Below are positions 8,683 to 18,074 of a stretch of DNA of 64,000 bases, piece after piece (the first letter of the stretch is position 1; every line of letters begins with the position of its first letter). The position numbers and the translations under genes are program-made. Origin of the DNA: an uncultured Stenotrophomonas sp. (GTDB taxonomy: Bacteria > Pseudomonadota > Gammaproteobacteria > Xanthomonadales > Xanthomonadaceae); contig NZ_CAMFIA010000004.1 in NCBI RefSeq assembly GCF_945952405.1, forward strand, positions 186,001 through 250,000, read 5' to 3'. A model generated the notes under the pieces. It was not told the DNA's origin. It was given only the letters and a program-made list of their open reading frames with translations, and made no database searches.

Positions 8683-9531
8683 ATGCGTACCTATCTGCGT
8701 CTACCGCTGGCCCTGATGATCGCCCTTGGCGCGATCACGGGCGTGCACGCGCAGAGCAAGGACACCCGCACCGTACTGCCGGTGTGGAACAAGGGCAGCG
8801 GCAAGGTCGAGGCCCTGCTGTACCTGGAACCTACCGGTGAACAGGCTGCCGGCGCCCGCTGGCACTTCGGCCGCAACTCGCTGGATGCGGCCTTCGGCCT
8901 GTCCTCCGGCGATTCGCTGGGGCTGCTCTGCAGCAGCAGCAGCGGAACCAGCATGAGTGGACTGGCCAGTCATTGCATGCTGGCCAGCCTCGGCGACGAC
9001 GATGACCTCAACAGCCGCCGCTTCACCGGCACCGCCGCGCTGAACCGCGGCAACAGCCGCCTGGGCATCACCGCCGGCACCGGCCGTGAAACCCTGCCGG
9101 CCTGGCTGGCGGGCCCGAACAAGACCCCCTCGCTGCGCGCCGAGCAGAACGATCTGACCGTGTTCGCGCAGAAGAACATCGGCCGTGAAGGCTTTGTCTC
9201 CATCGCCGGTACCTATGCCAAGGCGCGCCTGGTGCCGCTGGCCGATGCCTCGCCTGCCCTCGTCGACCGCTGGGACAGCAAGAGCCTGAGCATCGGCGCC
9301 GGCTACGGCAATTTCACCGGCAGCATCATCGGCCGCGTCATCGACGTGCCAGGCAAGCCGGGCAAGTGGGAAGGCCTGGGCATCGGCCTGACCTGGCGCA
9401 CGCCGTGGTCCGGGCAGCTCACCGTGGGCGCCGAGAACGTGATCAGCCGCGGCAAGAACCCGTTCTCGCCGCGCAACGAAAGCAACGACGACGGCACCGT
9501 GCCCTACGTCCGCTACGAGCAGGACCTCTAA
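8683..9531 (+). CDS. Exported protein of unknown function, probable beta-rich surface or outer-membrane protein
   Basis: 282 residues with a clean signal peptide (cut expected after VHA, residue 23). The mature part shows alternating strand patterns (LLYLEPTGEQAAGARWHFG, LSIGAGYGNFTGSIIGRVID, GLGIGLTWRTPWSGQLTVGAENVIS) and could form a small beta-barrel; it ends in ...YVRYEQDL rather than the usual terminal aromatic residue. Cysteines occur only in the LLCSSSSG and ASHCMLAS stretch. I do not recognise a named family. It is transcribed alone from the promoter at 8599-8627 and is followed by a 210-base gap shared with the converging receptor gene. Confidence 0.75.
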   Translation: MRTYLRLPLALMIALGAITGVHAQSKDTRTVLPVWNKGSGKVEALLYLEPTGEQAAGARWHFGRNSLDAAFGLSSGDSLGLLCSSSSGTSMSGLASHCMLASLGDDDDLNSRRFTGTAALNRGNSRLGITAGTGRETLPAWLAGPNKTPSLRAEQNDLTVFAQKNIGREGFVSIAGTYAKARLVPLADASPALVDRWDSKSLSIGAGYGNFTGSIIGRVIDVPGKPGKWEGLGIGLTWRTPWSGQLTVGAENVISRGKNPFSPRNESNDDGTVPYVRYEQDL

Positions 9532-9683
9532 GGTCGCTGCCCCTGCCGCAGCGGCATCGCTGCGACACGCCTCATTCCCTCCCCTCTGCTGTGCATCCGG
9601 GCCCGCGCCCGGCCGTGCCGGTGTTCGCGCTGTGCCCGGCCGCGCGTTCACGCGCACGCCGCGCAACGCGCTGCAGCCTCATG

Positions 9684-9713
9684 AAAAAAGCCACGCCCCT
9701 TTCGGGGCGTGGC
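9684..9713 (-). terminator. Rho-independent terminator of the TonB-dependent receptor gene
   Basis: Ten-base perfect stem (9690-9699 with 9704-9713), loop of four, and on the minus strand a run of six T (9684-9689). It lies 29 bases beyond the stop of the receptor gene. Confidence 0.9.
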
Positions 9714-9741
9714 CATGTCACAGGTACGGATTACGCCGCGA

Positions 9742-12699
9742 TCAGAAGCGCTGGGTGTACTTCATGTACAGGAAGCGACCGATGTCGAAGCCACCGTAGT
9801 AGGAGACGTTCGCGTTCGGCTGGCTGTACATGGTCGGGCCCACGCGGCCGAACACGTTGTTGGCACCCACGGCTACCGTCGCATTCCACGGAGCGCTCCA
9901 GCGCAGCTGGACGTCGTTGAACACGGTTGCGCCGCGCTGGTTGGTCGCGCTACCCACGGCCACGCCCCGGTTGTTCGGCGAGGCGTAGTTCGGCAGGTTG
10001 CACTCTTCCGGGAACGTCACCGCACTCAGGCAGGATTCCTTCATGCCGGAGAAGTAACGCACGGTCCAGCTGGCGCCGAAATCACCCATTTCCCAACCCA
10101 GGTTCAGGTTCGAACGCACGCGGAAGGCGCCGCCCGCCCAGCCCACGCCAGTGCGGGGGTTCGGGTGGGTGACCGGGTTCTTGGTGGTGACCAGGTCGTC
10201 ACGCGACGTGTAGGTGCTGGTCCACTGCGCGCTGAAGTTGCCGAAGCGATCGGTCGGCAGGCGGTAGCTGACGTCCAGGTCGAAACCTTCCACCTCGCGG
10301 TAGCCGGCGTTGATGCCGGTACGCTTGAGGTTGTTGACGATGCCGGTCACCGGGTCACGCGTGAACGCCGAGCAGCGCGCCGCGATGTCGTTGATGTAGC
10401 AGTCGTTGAGGATCAGGTTGGCCGTGTCGGAGATGATGGTGTTCTCGACGCGGATTTCCCACCAGTCCAGCGACATGTTGAAGTTCTGGATGAAGCCCGG
10501 GCTCCACACCACGCCCAGGGTCTTGGACGTCGAGGTTTCCGGGGTCAGCTTGTCGTTGGAACCGGACACGAAGGCCAGCGGGGTCTGCGACGAGGCCGCG
10601 GTGGTCGGCGTGAAGCCCTGCTGCTGCTGGCGGAACGTATTGGCGCTGACGCCGGCCGGCAGTGCCGCGGCGCAGCGGGCACGGACCGCAGCGTTGGTGC
10701 GCGAAGCACCGTAGACCGCATCACACGGATCGGTGAAGAAGTCGAACGACTGCGAACCACCGCTGTACAGGTCGGCGATGGTCGGGGCACGGAAGCCCTC
10801 GGCCCAGGTACCGCGCAGCAGCACCGAATCGATCGGCTTCCACTTGAAGCCGAACTTGCTGTTCAGCGTGGTGCCGAAGGTGTCGTAGTCCGAATGACGG
10901 GTGGCCGCGTTGAGGCTCAGCTCGCGGGCGCCCGGCAGGTCGGCCAGGATCGGCACGTTGAACTCGGCATAGACTTCATCAACCTTGTAGCCGCCGCCGG
11001 TGGGGAAGTTGGCCAGGCCGGAGGTGTTGCCCGACTGCACCAGCGCGTCCGGGCTGAAGCTGCCGCTTTCCTTGCGGTGCTCGATACCCACGGCGAAGCC
11101 CAGGTCGCCGGCCGGCAGGGTGAACAGGCTGCCTGCCAGGTTGGCGGTGATCACCTTGGTGGTGGTCTCGGCGGTGGAGTGCGCGGCCGGGAACAGCAGA
11201 TTCTGCAGCGCCTCATTGCCGGTCAACGCGCCATTGGCACCGTTGCTCGGAATGCCGGCACGCAGGAACGGGTTGTACGGCACGCACTGGCTCAGCGGGA
11301 TCGGGCTGGCCGCGGTACCGCACTGCGCCACGCCACTGCTGTTGATGAAGGACGGACCCACTGCCGCACGCAGCGCGGTCAGGTTGAGGTCACCGGTGCT
11401 GGTCTGGACCAGCTTGTTGTTGTTGTACAGGTAGCCGACATCCCAGTCGAACAGGCGGTCAGCGAACTCGAAGCTGCCTTCCAGGCCACCACTGAAGCGG
11501 AACGTGGTCAGCTCGGCACGGGTGTTGCGCGGCACTTCCCAGGTACGGCGCCACCAGTTGCTGATCTCGGTACCCAGCGGGTTGAACGCGCTGGTGGCCG
11601 ACATCGGCGAGGTGAAGGCCAGCGCCTGGTACGGATAGCCGGCGATCTGGCGGTTCGAATCGCGGTAGCTGTACAGCATGTTGGTGCGCAGACGCACGTT
11701 GTCGGTCAGGTCGTAGATGCCATCGACGAACACGGCGCGGCGTTCCTGCGGGGTACGCAGGTCGGTCTGCAGGTTGGTGTTGGTCTTGTCCTTGGTGACA
11801 AAGCTGTTGACGTTCTGCGCAACGTAGTCGGCCTTGTTGTTCGGGTTGCCACCCTCACGCAGGATCACGCGCACTTCGCGGTTCGGATTGCCAGCGCTGG
11901 CGGCCGGATAGGTGATGCCCGGCAGGCCATCGGCCGGACGGCTGACGAAGCCGCCGAACTCACCGACGGTGGTCCAGCCGAAATCCGGATGGTTGGCACT
12001 GCGCGGGAAGGCGCCGTAGGGGCGATCCGCAGCCGCCACCTTGTCTTCCTTGGCGTACTCGGCACCGATGGTCAGCGAGCCACGCTCACCCTTCACGCCC
12101 ATGGTGAAGTCCATGGTGCGGGTGGCACCATCGCCTTCGCTGTACTGGCCGTAGTAGACGCTGCCGGTGGCGCCTTCGAAGTTGCTGCGGGTGATGATGT
12201 TGATGACGCCGGCGATGGCATCCGAACCGTAGATCGACGAGGCGCCGTCCTTCAGCACTTCGATGCGCTCGATGGCCGAGACCGGCACGGTCGAGATGTC
12301 CTGCAGGCCACCGGTGGTGATGCCCAGGCGCTTGCCGTTGAGCAGGACCAGGGTGCGGGTGGCGCCCAGGTCACGCAGGCTGATGTAGGTACCGCCGACG
12401 GCTTCGCCCGAGGACAGCGGCTGGGCACGGCTGATCGGCGGCGTACCCACCGCGCTGATGTTCTGCAGGATGTCGGCGACCGACGAGAAGCCCTGCTTCT
12501 CGATGTCGGCGCGGTTCAGGGTCAGGACCGGCTGGGCGGTTTCGACGTCGACGGTACGGATGCGCGAACCGGTGACCTCGATGCGGTCCAGGTTGGTTGC
12601 GGTCTGCGCAGACGCCGCGCCGATACCCGCCACGGATGCGGCGCTGGCCGCCAGCGCGACACACACAGCATCGCGCAGCTTGTTGCTGTTCAACTTCAT
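9742..12699 (-). CDS. TonB-dependent outer-membrane receptor
   Basis: 985 residues from the ATG at 12699; upstream in-frame starts lack a leader signature. A signal peptide ends near ASA (residues 29-31). The plug domain follows, with a TonB-box-like stretch after IEVTGSRI, the pattern [11 protein letters not shown], and [17 protein letters not shown]. The rest is a 22-strand-type barrel with long loops, ending in the terminal Phe (YMKYTQRF) expected of Bam substrates. The substrate cannot be told: no adjacent transport, sugar or siderophore gene is present. The length and the N-terminal pattern fit the large receptor expansions of xanthomonads. It has its own promoter candidate (12787-12815) and terminator. 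Confidence 0.95.
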   Translation of the reverse strand: MKLNSNKLRDAVCVALAASAASVAGIGAASAQTATNLDRIEVTGSRIRTVDVETAQPVLTLNRADIEKQGFSSVADILQNISAVGTPPISRAQPLSSGEAVGGTYISLRDLGATRTLVLLNGKRLGITTGGLQDISTVPVSAIERIEVLKDGASSIYGSDAIAGVINIITRSNFEGATGSVYYGQYSEGDGATRTMDFTMGVKGERGSLTIGAEYAKEDKVAAADRPYGAFPRSANHPDFGWTTVGEFGGFVSRPADGLPGITYPAASAGNPNREVRVILREGGNPNNKADYVAQNVNSFVTKDKTNTNLQTDLRTPQERRAVFVDGIYDLTDNVRLRTNMLYSYRDSNRQIAGYPYQALAFTSPMSATSAFNPLGTEISNWWRRTWEVPRNTRAELTTFRFSGGLEGSFEFADRLFDWDVGYLYNNNKLVQTSTGDLNLTALRAAVGPSFINSSGVAQCGTAASPIPLSQCVPYNPFLRAGIPSNGANGALTGNEALQNLLFPAAHSTAETTTKVITANLAGSLFTLPAGDLGFAVGIEHRKESGSFSPDALVQSGNTSGLANFPTGGGYKVDEVYAEFNVPILADLPGARELSLNAATRHSDYDTFGTTLNSKFGFKWKPIDSVLLRGTWAEGFRAPTIADLYSGGSQSFDFFTDPCDAVYGASRTNAAVRARCAAALPAGVSANTFRQQQQGFTPTTAASSQTPLAFVSGSNDKLTPETSTSKTLGVVWSPGFIQNFNMSLDWWEIRVENTIISDTANLILNDCYINDIAARCSAFTRDPVTGIVNNLKRTGINAGYREVEGFDLDVSYRLPTDRFGNFSAQWTSTYTSRDDLVTTKNPVTHPNPRTGVGWAGGAFRVRSNLNLGWEMGDFGASWTVRYFSGMKESCLSAVTFPEECNLPNYASPNNRGVAVGSATNQRGATVFNDVQLRWSAPWNATVAVGANNVFGRVGPTMYSQPNANVSYYGGFDIGRFLYMKYTQRF

Positions 12700-12786
12700 G
12701 GGCTCTCTCTCCATGGATCTTGGGTTGTGTGCTGAGTCCAACCGACGTGCCACAAAAGGGCGGCACAAAAAACGGTTGGTGACTCG

Positions 12787-12815
12787 ATAGTAGCCACACT
12801 TGATCTGGAATTAAA
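12787..12815 (-). promoter_or_regulatory. Candidate promoter of the TonB-dependent receptor
   Basis: On the minus strand TTTAAT (12810-12815) and TACTAT (12787-12792) are 17 bases apart. The AT-rich block just upstream reads TTAACGACTCTTTAA. The leader would be about 80 bases. Confidence 0.4.
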
Positions 12816-12885
12816 GAGTCGTTAAGGAAATGCCCAAATCGCGTGAAATCGGTCTCACTACGACATACGTTGGCGCATTGAAGCC

Positions 12886-12917
12886 GCCCTGCAAGGCGCG
12901 TTTGGCTGCTGCAGGGC
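12886..12917 (-). terminator. Inverted repeat after the tetR gene
   Basis: GCCCTGCA (12886-12893) and TGCAGGGC (12910-12917) pair perfectly with a 16-base loop, 14 bases past the tetR stop. No T-tract follows, so it is a weak terminator candidate. The rest of the gap 12818-12930 shows nothing else. Confidence 0.35.
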
Positions 12918-12930
12918 GCCCTTCTCCCAT

Positions 12931-13530
12931 TCAGCTTGGAATGAGTGTCTCGATCAGATGTTCGACATAGGCCTCGAAATCCTCGCGGGCCTGCTTCGGC
13001 TGCTGCAGCTGCAGCGAAAGCTGCAGGAAGCCGACATAAGCGGCATAGGCCAGGCGTGCGCGATGCCGCGCATCGGTGGAGCTGAGCCCGGCCTGGCGGA
13101 ACGAGGCGACCAGATAGTCCAGCCGGCGCTGCGAGACACGGTCGATCACCGGCCGCACCATCGGATGGTCCAACGCCTTCAACAGCTCGCTGTAGATGAT
13201 GTGCGGCTGCACCTCGTGCGCCACCATCTGGAACAGCTGGCGCAGGCGCACGCGCGGGTCCGGCACATCCTCAAGGCTGCCGAACACCTGCTCCTGTTCG
13301 AACAGTTCCCAGCGTTCCAGCGCGGCCTGCAGCAATGCATCGCGCGAGGGGAAATGCCAATAGAAACTGCCCTTGGTCACGCCCAGGCGCCGCGCCAACG
13401 GTTCTACCGCGACGGCACCCACGCCTTGTTCAGCAATCAGGTCGAGAGCCGCCTGGGCCCAGTCTTCAGCACTCAGGCGGCTGTTGCGGCCGGCGCGCGG
13501 TTCGCCGGCGGAAGCGTCAGGTTGATTCAT
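12931..13530 (-). CDS. TetR-family repressor
   Basis: 199 residues from the ATG at 13530. The N-terminal helix-turn-helix is typical (ALDLIAEQGVGAVAVEPLARRLGVTKGSFYWHFPSRDALL in outline, residues about 25-65); the C-terminal ligand domain is variable. It is divergent from an alpha/beta-hydrolase and acyl-CoA dehydrogenase operon, so control of fatty-acid breakdown in response to an acyl-CoA or fatty acid is the natural inference. A palindrome at 13658-13675 that overlaps the hydrolase start codon is a candidate operator; CCATAC half-sites also occur at 13543 and 13622. Confidence 0.9.
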   Translation of the reverse strand: MNQPDASAGEPRAGRNSRLSAEDWAQAALDLIAEQGVGAVAVEPLARRLGVTKGSFYWHFPSRDALLQAALERWELFEQEQVFGSLEDVPDPRVRLRQLFQMVAHEVQPHIIYSELLKALDHPMVRPVIDRVSQRRLDYLVASFRQAGLSSTDARHRARLAYAAYVGFLQLSLQLQQPKQAREDFEAYVEHLIETLIPS

Positions 13531-13636
13531 GGGCTGATTTAACCATACGCCGGGGTTCGTTGCAGTACGCGGTTGCGGCCGAAACCGTCGCAGGGCGCGT
13601 GCAAGCGCCTGCCGCAGCGCACCATACCCCGCAGTA

Positions 13637-13666
13637 TTGACTTCCCCTCCCAGCAATCCATACTAG
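13637..13666 (+). promoter_or_regulatory. Candidate promoter of the hydrolase-fadE operon
   Basis: TTGACT at 13637-13642 (5 of 6) with a weak -10, TACTAG, at 13661-13666 and an 18-base spacer. Transcription would begin almost at the ATG (13672), which implies a leaderless or nearly leaderless message. Confidence 0.4.
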
Positions 13667-13675
13667 GAAGTATGG
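13658..13675. promoter_or_regulatory. Candidate TetR operator over the -10 and start codon
   Basis: CCATACT (13658-13664) and AGTATGG (13669-13675) form a perfect inverted repeat with a four-base centre. It covers the predicted -10 and the ATG of the hydrolase gene, an ideal place for repression. Confidence 0.55.
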
Positions 13676-14589
13676 TTACGTCCCCTACTCCCGCTGCGTT
13701 CCATGATCTGCGCCTTGAGGCCGCTCATGGCACGCGCCTGGCCGCGACCGCCAGCGATCATGGCCGCCACCGCCGGGTGTTGTTCGCGCACGGTTTTGGC
13801 CAGACCCGTCATGCCTGGACCGCGACGGCCAGCGCTCTGTCCGCTGCGGGCCTGCAGACCCTGGCCTACGACGCCCGCGGCCACGGCGATTCGGACTGGA
13901 ATGCCACCGACCTGCCCTATCACGGCGAACAGTTCGCCGATGACCTGATCGTGCTGGCCGGCGAGCAGCCGCGGCCGCCGGTGCTGGTGGCGGCATCGAT
14001 GGGAGGGTTGTTCGGCCTGCTGGCCGAATCGCGCTGGCCCGGCCTGTTCTCGGCAATGGTGCTGGTGGACATCACCCCGCGCTGGGATACCGCCGGTGTC
14101 GAGCGCATCCTCGCCTTCATGACCGCCCATCCCGATGGCTTCGCGTCGCTGGCCCAGGCCGCCGACGTGATCTCGGCCTATATGCCGCACCGCCCGCGCA
14201 AATCCGAGCAGTCGCTGCGCGCGCTGCTGCGCGAAGACGGCCACGGCCGCTGGCGCTGGCACTGGGACCCGCGCCTGGTGGCCGAACTGGCCCGCGACAG
14301 CGAACAGCACCAGGATGCGCTGGCCGAGGCCGCACGCCAAGTGAAGTGTCCGCTGCTGCTGGTCAGCGGCGGCCGCAGCGACCTGGTCACGCCACAGACC
14401 GTGGCCGAATTCCTGGCGTTGGCGCCGCACGCGCGCCATGTACAGCTGCCGCAGGCCACGCACATGGTCGCCGGCGATGACAACGACGCCTTTACCGCTA
14501 CTGTGTTGGACTATCTGGACGTGTTGCCCGCAGCGGATGCTGCGGCTTCGTCCGCCACAAACGAGCACGTCACCGGAGCACGCTCATGA
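13672..14589 (+). CDS. Alpha/beta-hydrolase
   Basis: 305 residues from the ATG at 13672. The fold is clear: HGFGQTRHAW oxyanion region (from residue 40), nucleophile elbow A-S-M-G-G with Ser109, and a late His in QATHMVAGDD. Such proteins hydrolyse esters or thioesters. The ATG is preceded by AGGAAG only one base away, too near for normal Shine-Dalgarno use, which supports leaderless translation or another start. The stop overlaps the fadE start by four bases (ATGA), so the two are coupled, and a role in acyl-CoA or ester metabolism is likely. Confidence 0.88.
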   Translation: MVTSPTPAAFHDLRLEAAHGTRLAATASDHGRHRRVLFAHGFGQTRHAWTATASALSAAGLQTLAYDARGHGDSDWNATDLPYHGEQFADDLIVLAGEQPRPPVLVAASMGGLFGLLAESRWPGLFSAMVLVDITPRWDTAGVERILAFMTAHPDGFASLAQAADVISAYMPHRPRKSEQSLRALLREDGHGRWRWHWDPRLVAELARDSEQHQDALAEAARQVKCPLLLVSGGRSDLVTPQTVAEFLALAPHARHVQLPQATHMVAGDDNDAFTATVLDYLDVLPAADAAASSATNEHVTGARS

Positions 14590-17063
14590 GCATCGTTCTT
14601 CCCTTCCTCGCCCTGCTGCTGGCAGGCGCGTTCGTCGCCTACCACCGCATGCGGCTGGTTACCTGGACGCTGATCAGCGTGGCCCTGCTGGCCGCCTGCT
14701 GGTTCATTCCCTACGTCAACCAGACCGCCACGATCGTTGCCGCCGCCGTGCTGGCGGTGATCGCCGTGCCGCTGCTGCTGCCGTTCATCCGCAAGCCGCT
14801 GCTGACCGGCCCGATGATGAAGGTGTTCCGCAAGGTTCTGCCGCCGCTGTCGCAGACCGAGCGCATCGCGCTGGAAACCGGCTCGGTCGGTTTCGAGGGC
14901 GAACTGTTCACCGGTGACCCGGACTGGAACATCCTGCTCAACTACCCGAAGCCGCAGCTGACCGCCGAAGAACAGGCCTTCCTGGATGGCCCGGTCGAAG
15001 AGCTGTGCACGATGGTCAACGACTGGGAAATCACCCACGTCCACGCCGACCTGCCGCCGGAACTCTGGGCCTTCATCAAGAAGAACAAGTTCTTCGGCAT
15101 GATCATCCCGAAGGAGTACGGCGGCCTGGGCTTCTCCGCGCTGGCCCACCACAAGGTGATCCAGAAGCTGGCCTCGGTCTCCTCGGTGGTCAGCTCCACC
15201 GTCGGCGTGCCGAACTCGCTGGGCCCGGGCGAACTGCTGGTGCATTACGGCACCCAGGAACAGAAGGACCAGTACCTGCCTCGCCTGGCCGATGGCCGCG
15301 AAGTGCCGTGCTTCGGCCTGACCGGTCCGTTCGCCGGCTCCGACGCGACCTCGATCCCGGACTACGGCATCGTCTGCAAGGGCGAGTGGAACGGCGAACA
15401 GGTGCTCGGCGTGCGCCTGACCTTCGACAAGCGCTACATCACCCTGGCCCCGGTCGCGACCCTGATCGGCATGGCCTTCCGCATGTATGACCCGGATGGC
15501 CTGATCGGTGACACCCGCGACATCGGCATCACCCTGGGCCTGCTGCCGCGCGAGACCGCCGGCGTGGAGATCGGCCGTCGCCACTTCCCGCTGAACTCGA
15601 CCTTCCAGAATGGTCCGATCAAGGGCAAGGACGTGTTCATCCCGCTGACCCAGCTGATCGGCGGTGCCGCGATGGCCGGCAAGGGCTGGAACATGCTCAA
15701 CGAGTGCCTGGCCGTGGGCCGCTCGATCACCCTGCCGTCCACCGCCAGCGGTGGTGCCAAGGCAGGTGCCGCAGTGACCGGCGCCTACGCTCGCATCCGC
15801 AAGCAGTTCGGCCTGTCGGTCGGCCGCTTCGAGGGCGTCGAGGAAGCGCTGGCCCGCATCGGCGGCAAGGCCTACAAGATCAGTGCGCTGTCGCAGGCCA
15901 CTGCCGCCGCCGTGGACCGTGGTGACGTGCCGTCGGTGCCCTCGGCGATCGCCAAGTACCACTGCACCACCATGAGCCGCGAAGTGATCTCGGACATGAT
16001 GGATGTGATCGGCGGCAAGGGCATCATCCTGGGGCCGCGCAACTTCGCTGGCCGCAGCTGGCAGGCCGCGCCGATCGCGATCACCGTGGAAGGCGCCAAC
16101 ATCATGACCCGCAGCCTGCTGATCTTCGGCCAGGGTGCGATCCTCTGCCACCCGTGGGTGCTGAAGGAAATGAAGGCCGCGCAGGATCCGGACACCCGTG
16201 CCGGCCTGCAGGAATTCGACCGCAGCCTGTTCGGCCACATCCGTTTCGGCATCTCCAACGCCGTGCGTTCGTTCTGGTTCGGCCTGACCGGCGCACGCTT
16301 CGGTGCCGCCCCGGGTGATGCCTACACCCGCCGCTACTTCCGCAAGCTGGACCGTTACTCGGCCAACCTGGCGCTGATGGCCGACATCTCGATGATGACC
16401 CTCGGCGGCAAGCTGAAGTTCAAGGAATCGCTGTCCGGGCGCCTGGGCGACGTGCTGAGCCACGTCTACATGACCAGCGCCATGCTCAAGCGCTACCACG
16501 ACGAAGGCGCCCCGCAGGCCGACCAGCCGCTGCTGGCCTGGGCTTTCCACGACAGCGTGCACAAGATCGAAGAATCGCTGTCGGCAGCGCTGCGCAACTT
16601 CCCGATCCGCCCGATCGGCTGGCTGATGTGGGCGCTGATCTTCCCGCTCGGCCGCCGTGCCGAGGCGCCGGGCGACCGCCTGAGCCGCCGCGTCGCCGCG
16701 CTGCTGATGGCGCCGAACGAAGCCCGCGACCGCCTCGCCAACGGCGTGTTCCTGACCCCGTGCGAGAACAACCCGGGCGGCCGCATCAACAGCTACCTGA
16801 GCAAGGCGATCATGGCCGAGCCGGTGGAGCGCAAGTTCCTGAAGGCGCTGAAGAGCAAGGGCATCGAAGCGCTGGACTTCAAGAGCCAGCTGGACGAAGC
16901 CGTGGCCGAGGGCGTGATCACCCAGGACGAGCGCAGCCTGCTGGAAGAGCTGCGTACGCTGACCCTGGACACGATCACCGTGGACGACTTCGACACCCAC
17001 GAGCTGCGCGCGGCCAGCTACTACGACCGCCAGCACAAGGACCCGCATTCGCAGGCGGCCTGA
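14586..17063 (+). CDS. fadE: Acyl-CoA dehydrogenase, FadE type
   Basis: 825 residues, the long FadE form and not the 380-residue soluble type. The N-terminus holds two or three hydrophobic segments (residues 1-66), as in the membrane-associated E. coli enzyme. The middle has the acyl-CoA dehydrogenase signature (FFGMIIPKEYGGLGFSALAHH; CFGLTGPFAGSDATSIPD) and the long C-terminal extension is present. It carries out the first, FAD-linked oxidation step of beta-oxidation. Coupled to the hydrolase and probably controlled by the divergent TetR protein. A strong hairpin at 17086-17116 ends the operon. Confidence 0.95.
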   Translation: MSIVLPFLALLLAGAFVAYHRMRLVTWTLISVALLAACWFIPYVNQTATIVAAAVLAVIAVPLLLPFIRKPLLTGPMMKVFRKVLPPLSQTERIALETGSVGFEGELFTGDPDWNILLNYPKPQLTAEEQAFLDGPVEELCTMVNDWEITHVHADLPPELWAFIKKNKFFGMIIPKEYGGLGFSALAHHKVIQKLASVSSVVSSTVGVPNSLGPGELLVHYGTQEQKDQYLPRLADGREVPCFGLTGPFAGSDATSIPDYGIVCKGEWNGEQVLGVRLTFDKRYITLAPVATLIGMAFRMYDPDGLIGDTRDIGITLGLLPRETAGVEIGRRHFPLNSTFQNGPIKGKDVFIPLTQLIGGAAMAGKGWNMLNECLAVGRSITLPSTASGGAKAGAAVTGAYARIRKQFGLSVGRFEGVEEALARIGGKAYKISALSQATAAAVDRGDVPSVPSAIAKYHCTTMSREVISDMMDVIGGKGIILGPRNFAGRSWQAAPIAITVEGANIMTRSLLIFGQGAILCHPWVLKEMKAAQDPDTRAGLQEFDRSLFGHIRFGISNAVRSFWFGLTGARFGAAPGDAYTRRYFRKLDRYSANLALMADISMMTLGGKLKFKESLSGRLGDVLSHVYMTSAMLKRYHDEGAPQADQPLLAWAFHDSVHKIEESLSAALRNFPIRPIGWLMWALIFPLGRRAEAPGDRLSRRVAALLMAPNEARDRLANGVFLTPCENNPGGRINSYLSKAIMAEPVERKFLKALKSKGIEALDFKSQLDEAVAEGVITQDERSLLEELRTLTLDTITVDDFDTHELRAASYYDRQHKDPHSQAA

Positions 17064-17085
17064 TCGCCCGCGACACGCGTTGCCT

Positions 17086-17116
17086 CGACGGCGGGCCTCG
17101 GCCCGCCGTCGCTTTA
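17086..17116 (+). terminator. Terminator after fadE
   Basis: CGACGGCGGGC (17086-17096) pairs perfectly with GCCCGCCGTCG (17101-17111) around CTCG, followed by CTTTAT. The T run is short, but the stem is strong and the place is right, 23 bases past the stop. Confidence 0.7.
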
Positions 17117-17138
17117 TCCGCCGAATGGAACACCGATC

Positions 17139-17612
17139 ATGTCCACGCCCCTGCTTTCGCTTTACCACCGCCTGCAGCGCTGGCCTGCCGGCAGCTGGCT
17201 GTTCTCCCGCGCGGTGTGCTTCAAGGCGCCCTACTTCGCCAGCATCGCGCCACGCATCACCCGCCTGGAGCACGGCCGGTGCGAAGGCACGCTGGCCGAC
17301 CGCCGCCGCGTGCGCAACCATATCGGCACGGTGCACGCGATCGCGATGTGCAACCTGGCCGAACTCACCGCCGGCCTGATGGTTGATGCATCACTGCCGA
17401 AAGGCATGCGCTGGATTCCGAAGGGGATGCAGGTGCGGTACCTGGCCAAGGCACGCGGCACCCTGCAGGCGGTGGCGCTTCCCGCGCAGCCGATCGTGCC
17501 GGCCAGCGAGGGCTACGCGCTGCCGGTGACGGTGAGCGTGCGCGACCGTGCCGGGACGGAGGTGTTCAGCGCGGTCATCGACATGTGGCTGTCCCCGGCC
17601 AGATCACACTGA
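17139..17612 (+). CDS. DUF4442 hotdog-fold protein, thioesterase-like
   Basis: 157 residues. The pattern FKAPYFASIAPRITRLEHGRCEGTLADRRRVRNHIGTVHAIAMCNLAEL is that of the DUF4442/YiiD-C hotdog family, in which the N-H-x-G-T-x-H stretch lies at the expected active-site helix. A thioesterase acting on acyl-CoA or acyl carrier protein is likely but not proven. It lies just downstream of fadE, separated by a terminator hairpin, so it may have its own promoter or be reached by read-through; the neighbourhood is consistent with acyl-thioester metabolism. Confidence 0.82.
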   Translation: MSTPLLSLYHRLQRWPAGSWLFSRAVCFKAPYFASIAPRITRLEHGRCEGTLADRRRVRNHIGTVHAIAMCNLAELTAGLMVDASLPKGMRWIPKGMQVRYLAKARGTLQAVALPAQPIVPASEGYALPVTVSVRDRAGTEVFSAVIDMWLSPARSH

Positions 17613-17620
17613 TCCCACCT

Positions 17621-17685
17621 GTAGAGCCGAGTCCACGCTCGGCTTCGGGCTTCCTGTAGAGCCGAGCCCATGCTCGGCGCTACAG
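17621..17685. repeat. Pair of SMAG palindromes
   Basis: Unit 1 (17621-17644) begins GTAGAGCCGAG and returns as CTCGGCT. Unit 2 (17655-17685) begins at GTAGAGCCGAGC and closes as GCTCGGCGCTAC. Both carry the GTAG head that defines SMAG repeats. They lie between the convergent DUF4442 and DUF1304 genes and may act as a two-way terminator or mRNA stabiliser. Confidence 0.8.
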
Positions 17686-17692
17686 GTACCGG

Positions 17693-18043
17693 TCACGCCA
17701 ACGCGCGAAGCACCAGCGCCAGGATCGCCGGCAGCGCCTGGATCATGAAGATCCGTCGGCTCACGCTGTACGCGCCATAGCACCCGGCCACCACCACACA
17801 GGCCAGCGAGAACGTCACCAGGGCCGGCTGGGCCGTCACCAGGCCGACCAGGATGCCCGCTGCCAGGAAGCCGTTGTACAGCCCCTGGTTGGCCGCCAGC
17901 ACGCGCGTGGTCTCGGCCTTCTCCGGCGTGTTGCGGAACGTCTTCAGCCCCAGTGGGCGGGTCCACAGGAACATCTCCAGCACCAGGAAGTAAACGTGCA
18001 GCAGTGCCACCAGCAGGGTCAGGGCGAGTGCGATCCAGTACAT
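17693..18043 (-). CDS. DUF1304 membrane protein
   Basis: 116 residues from the ATG at 18043; the longer in-frame extension runs into a palindromic repeat and is unlikely to be translated. Four hydrophobic segments are seen. The family pattern is clear: HVYFLVLEMFLWTRPLGLKTF, then NQGLYNGFLAAG and CYGAYSVSRRIFMIQALPAILAL. The function of DUF1304 proteins is unknown. It is 76 bases downstream of the MFS gene on the same strand, with the second GGATCC palindrome between them. Confidence 0.88.
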   Translation of the reverse strand: MYWIALALTLLVALLHVYFLVLEMFLWTRPLGLKTFRNTPEKAETTRVLAANQGLYNGFLAAGILVGLVTAQPALVTFSLACVVVAGCYGAYSVSRRIFMIQALPAILALVLRALA

Positions 18044-18074
18044 GGGCGATTCCTTGGACAGGGATGGAGAATGG

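Noticed and set aside
9709..12735. 1008-codon plus-strand frame opposite the TonB-dependent receptor
   Set aside because: It mirrors the receptor gene codon for codon and has the Arg/Gly/Val composition of a shadow frame; the minus-strand gene has a signal peptide, plug, barrel and terminator.
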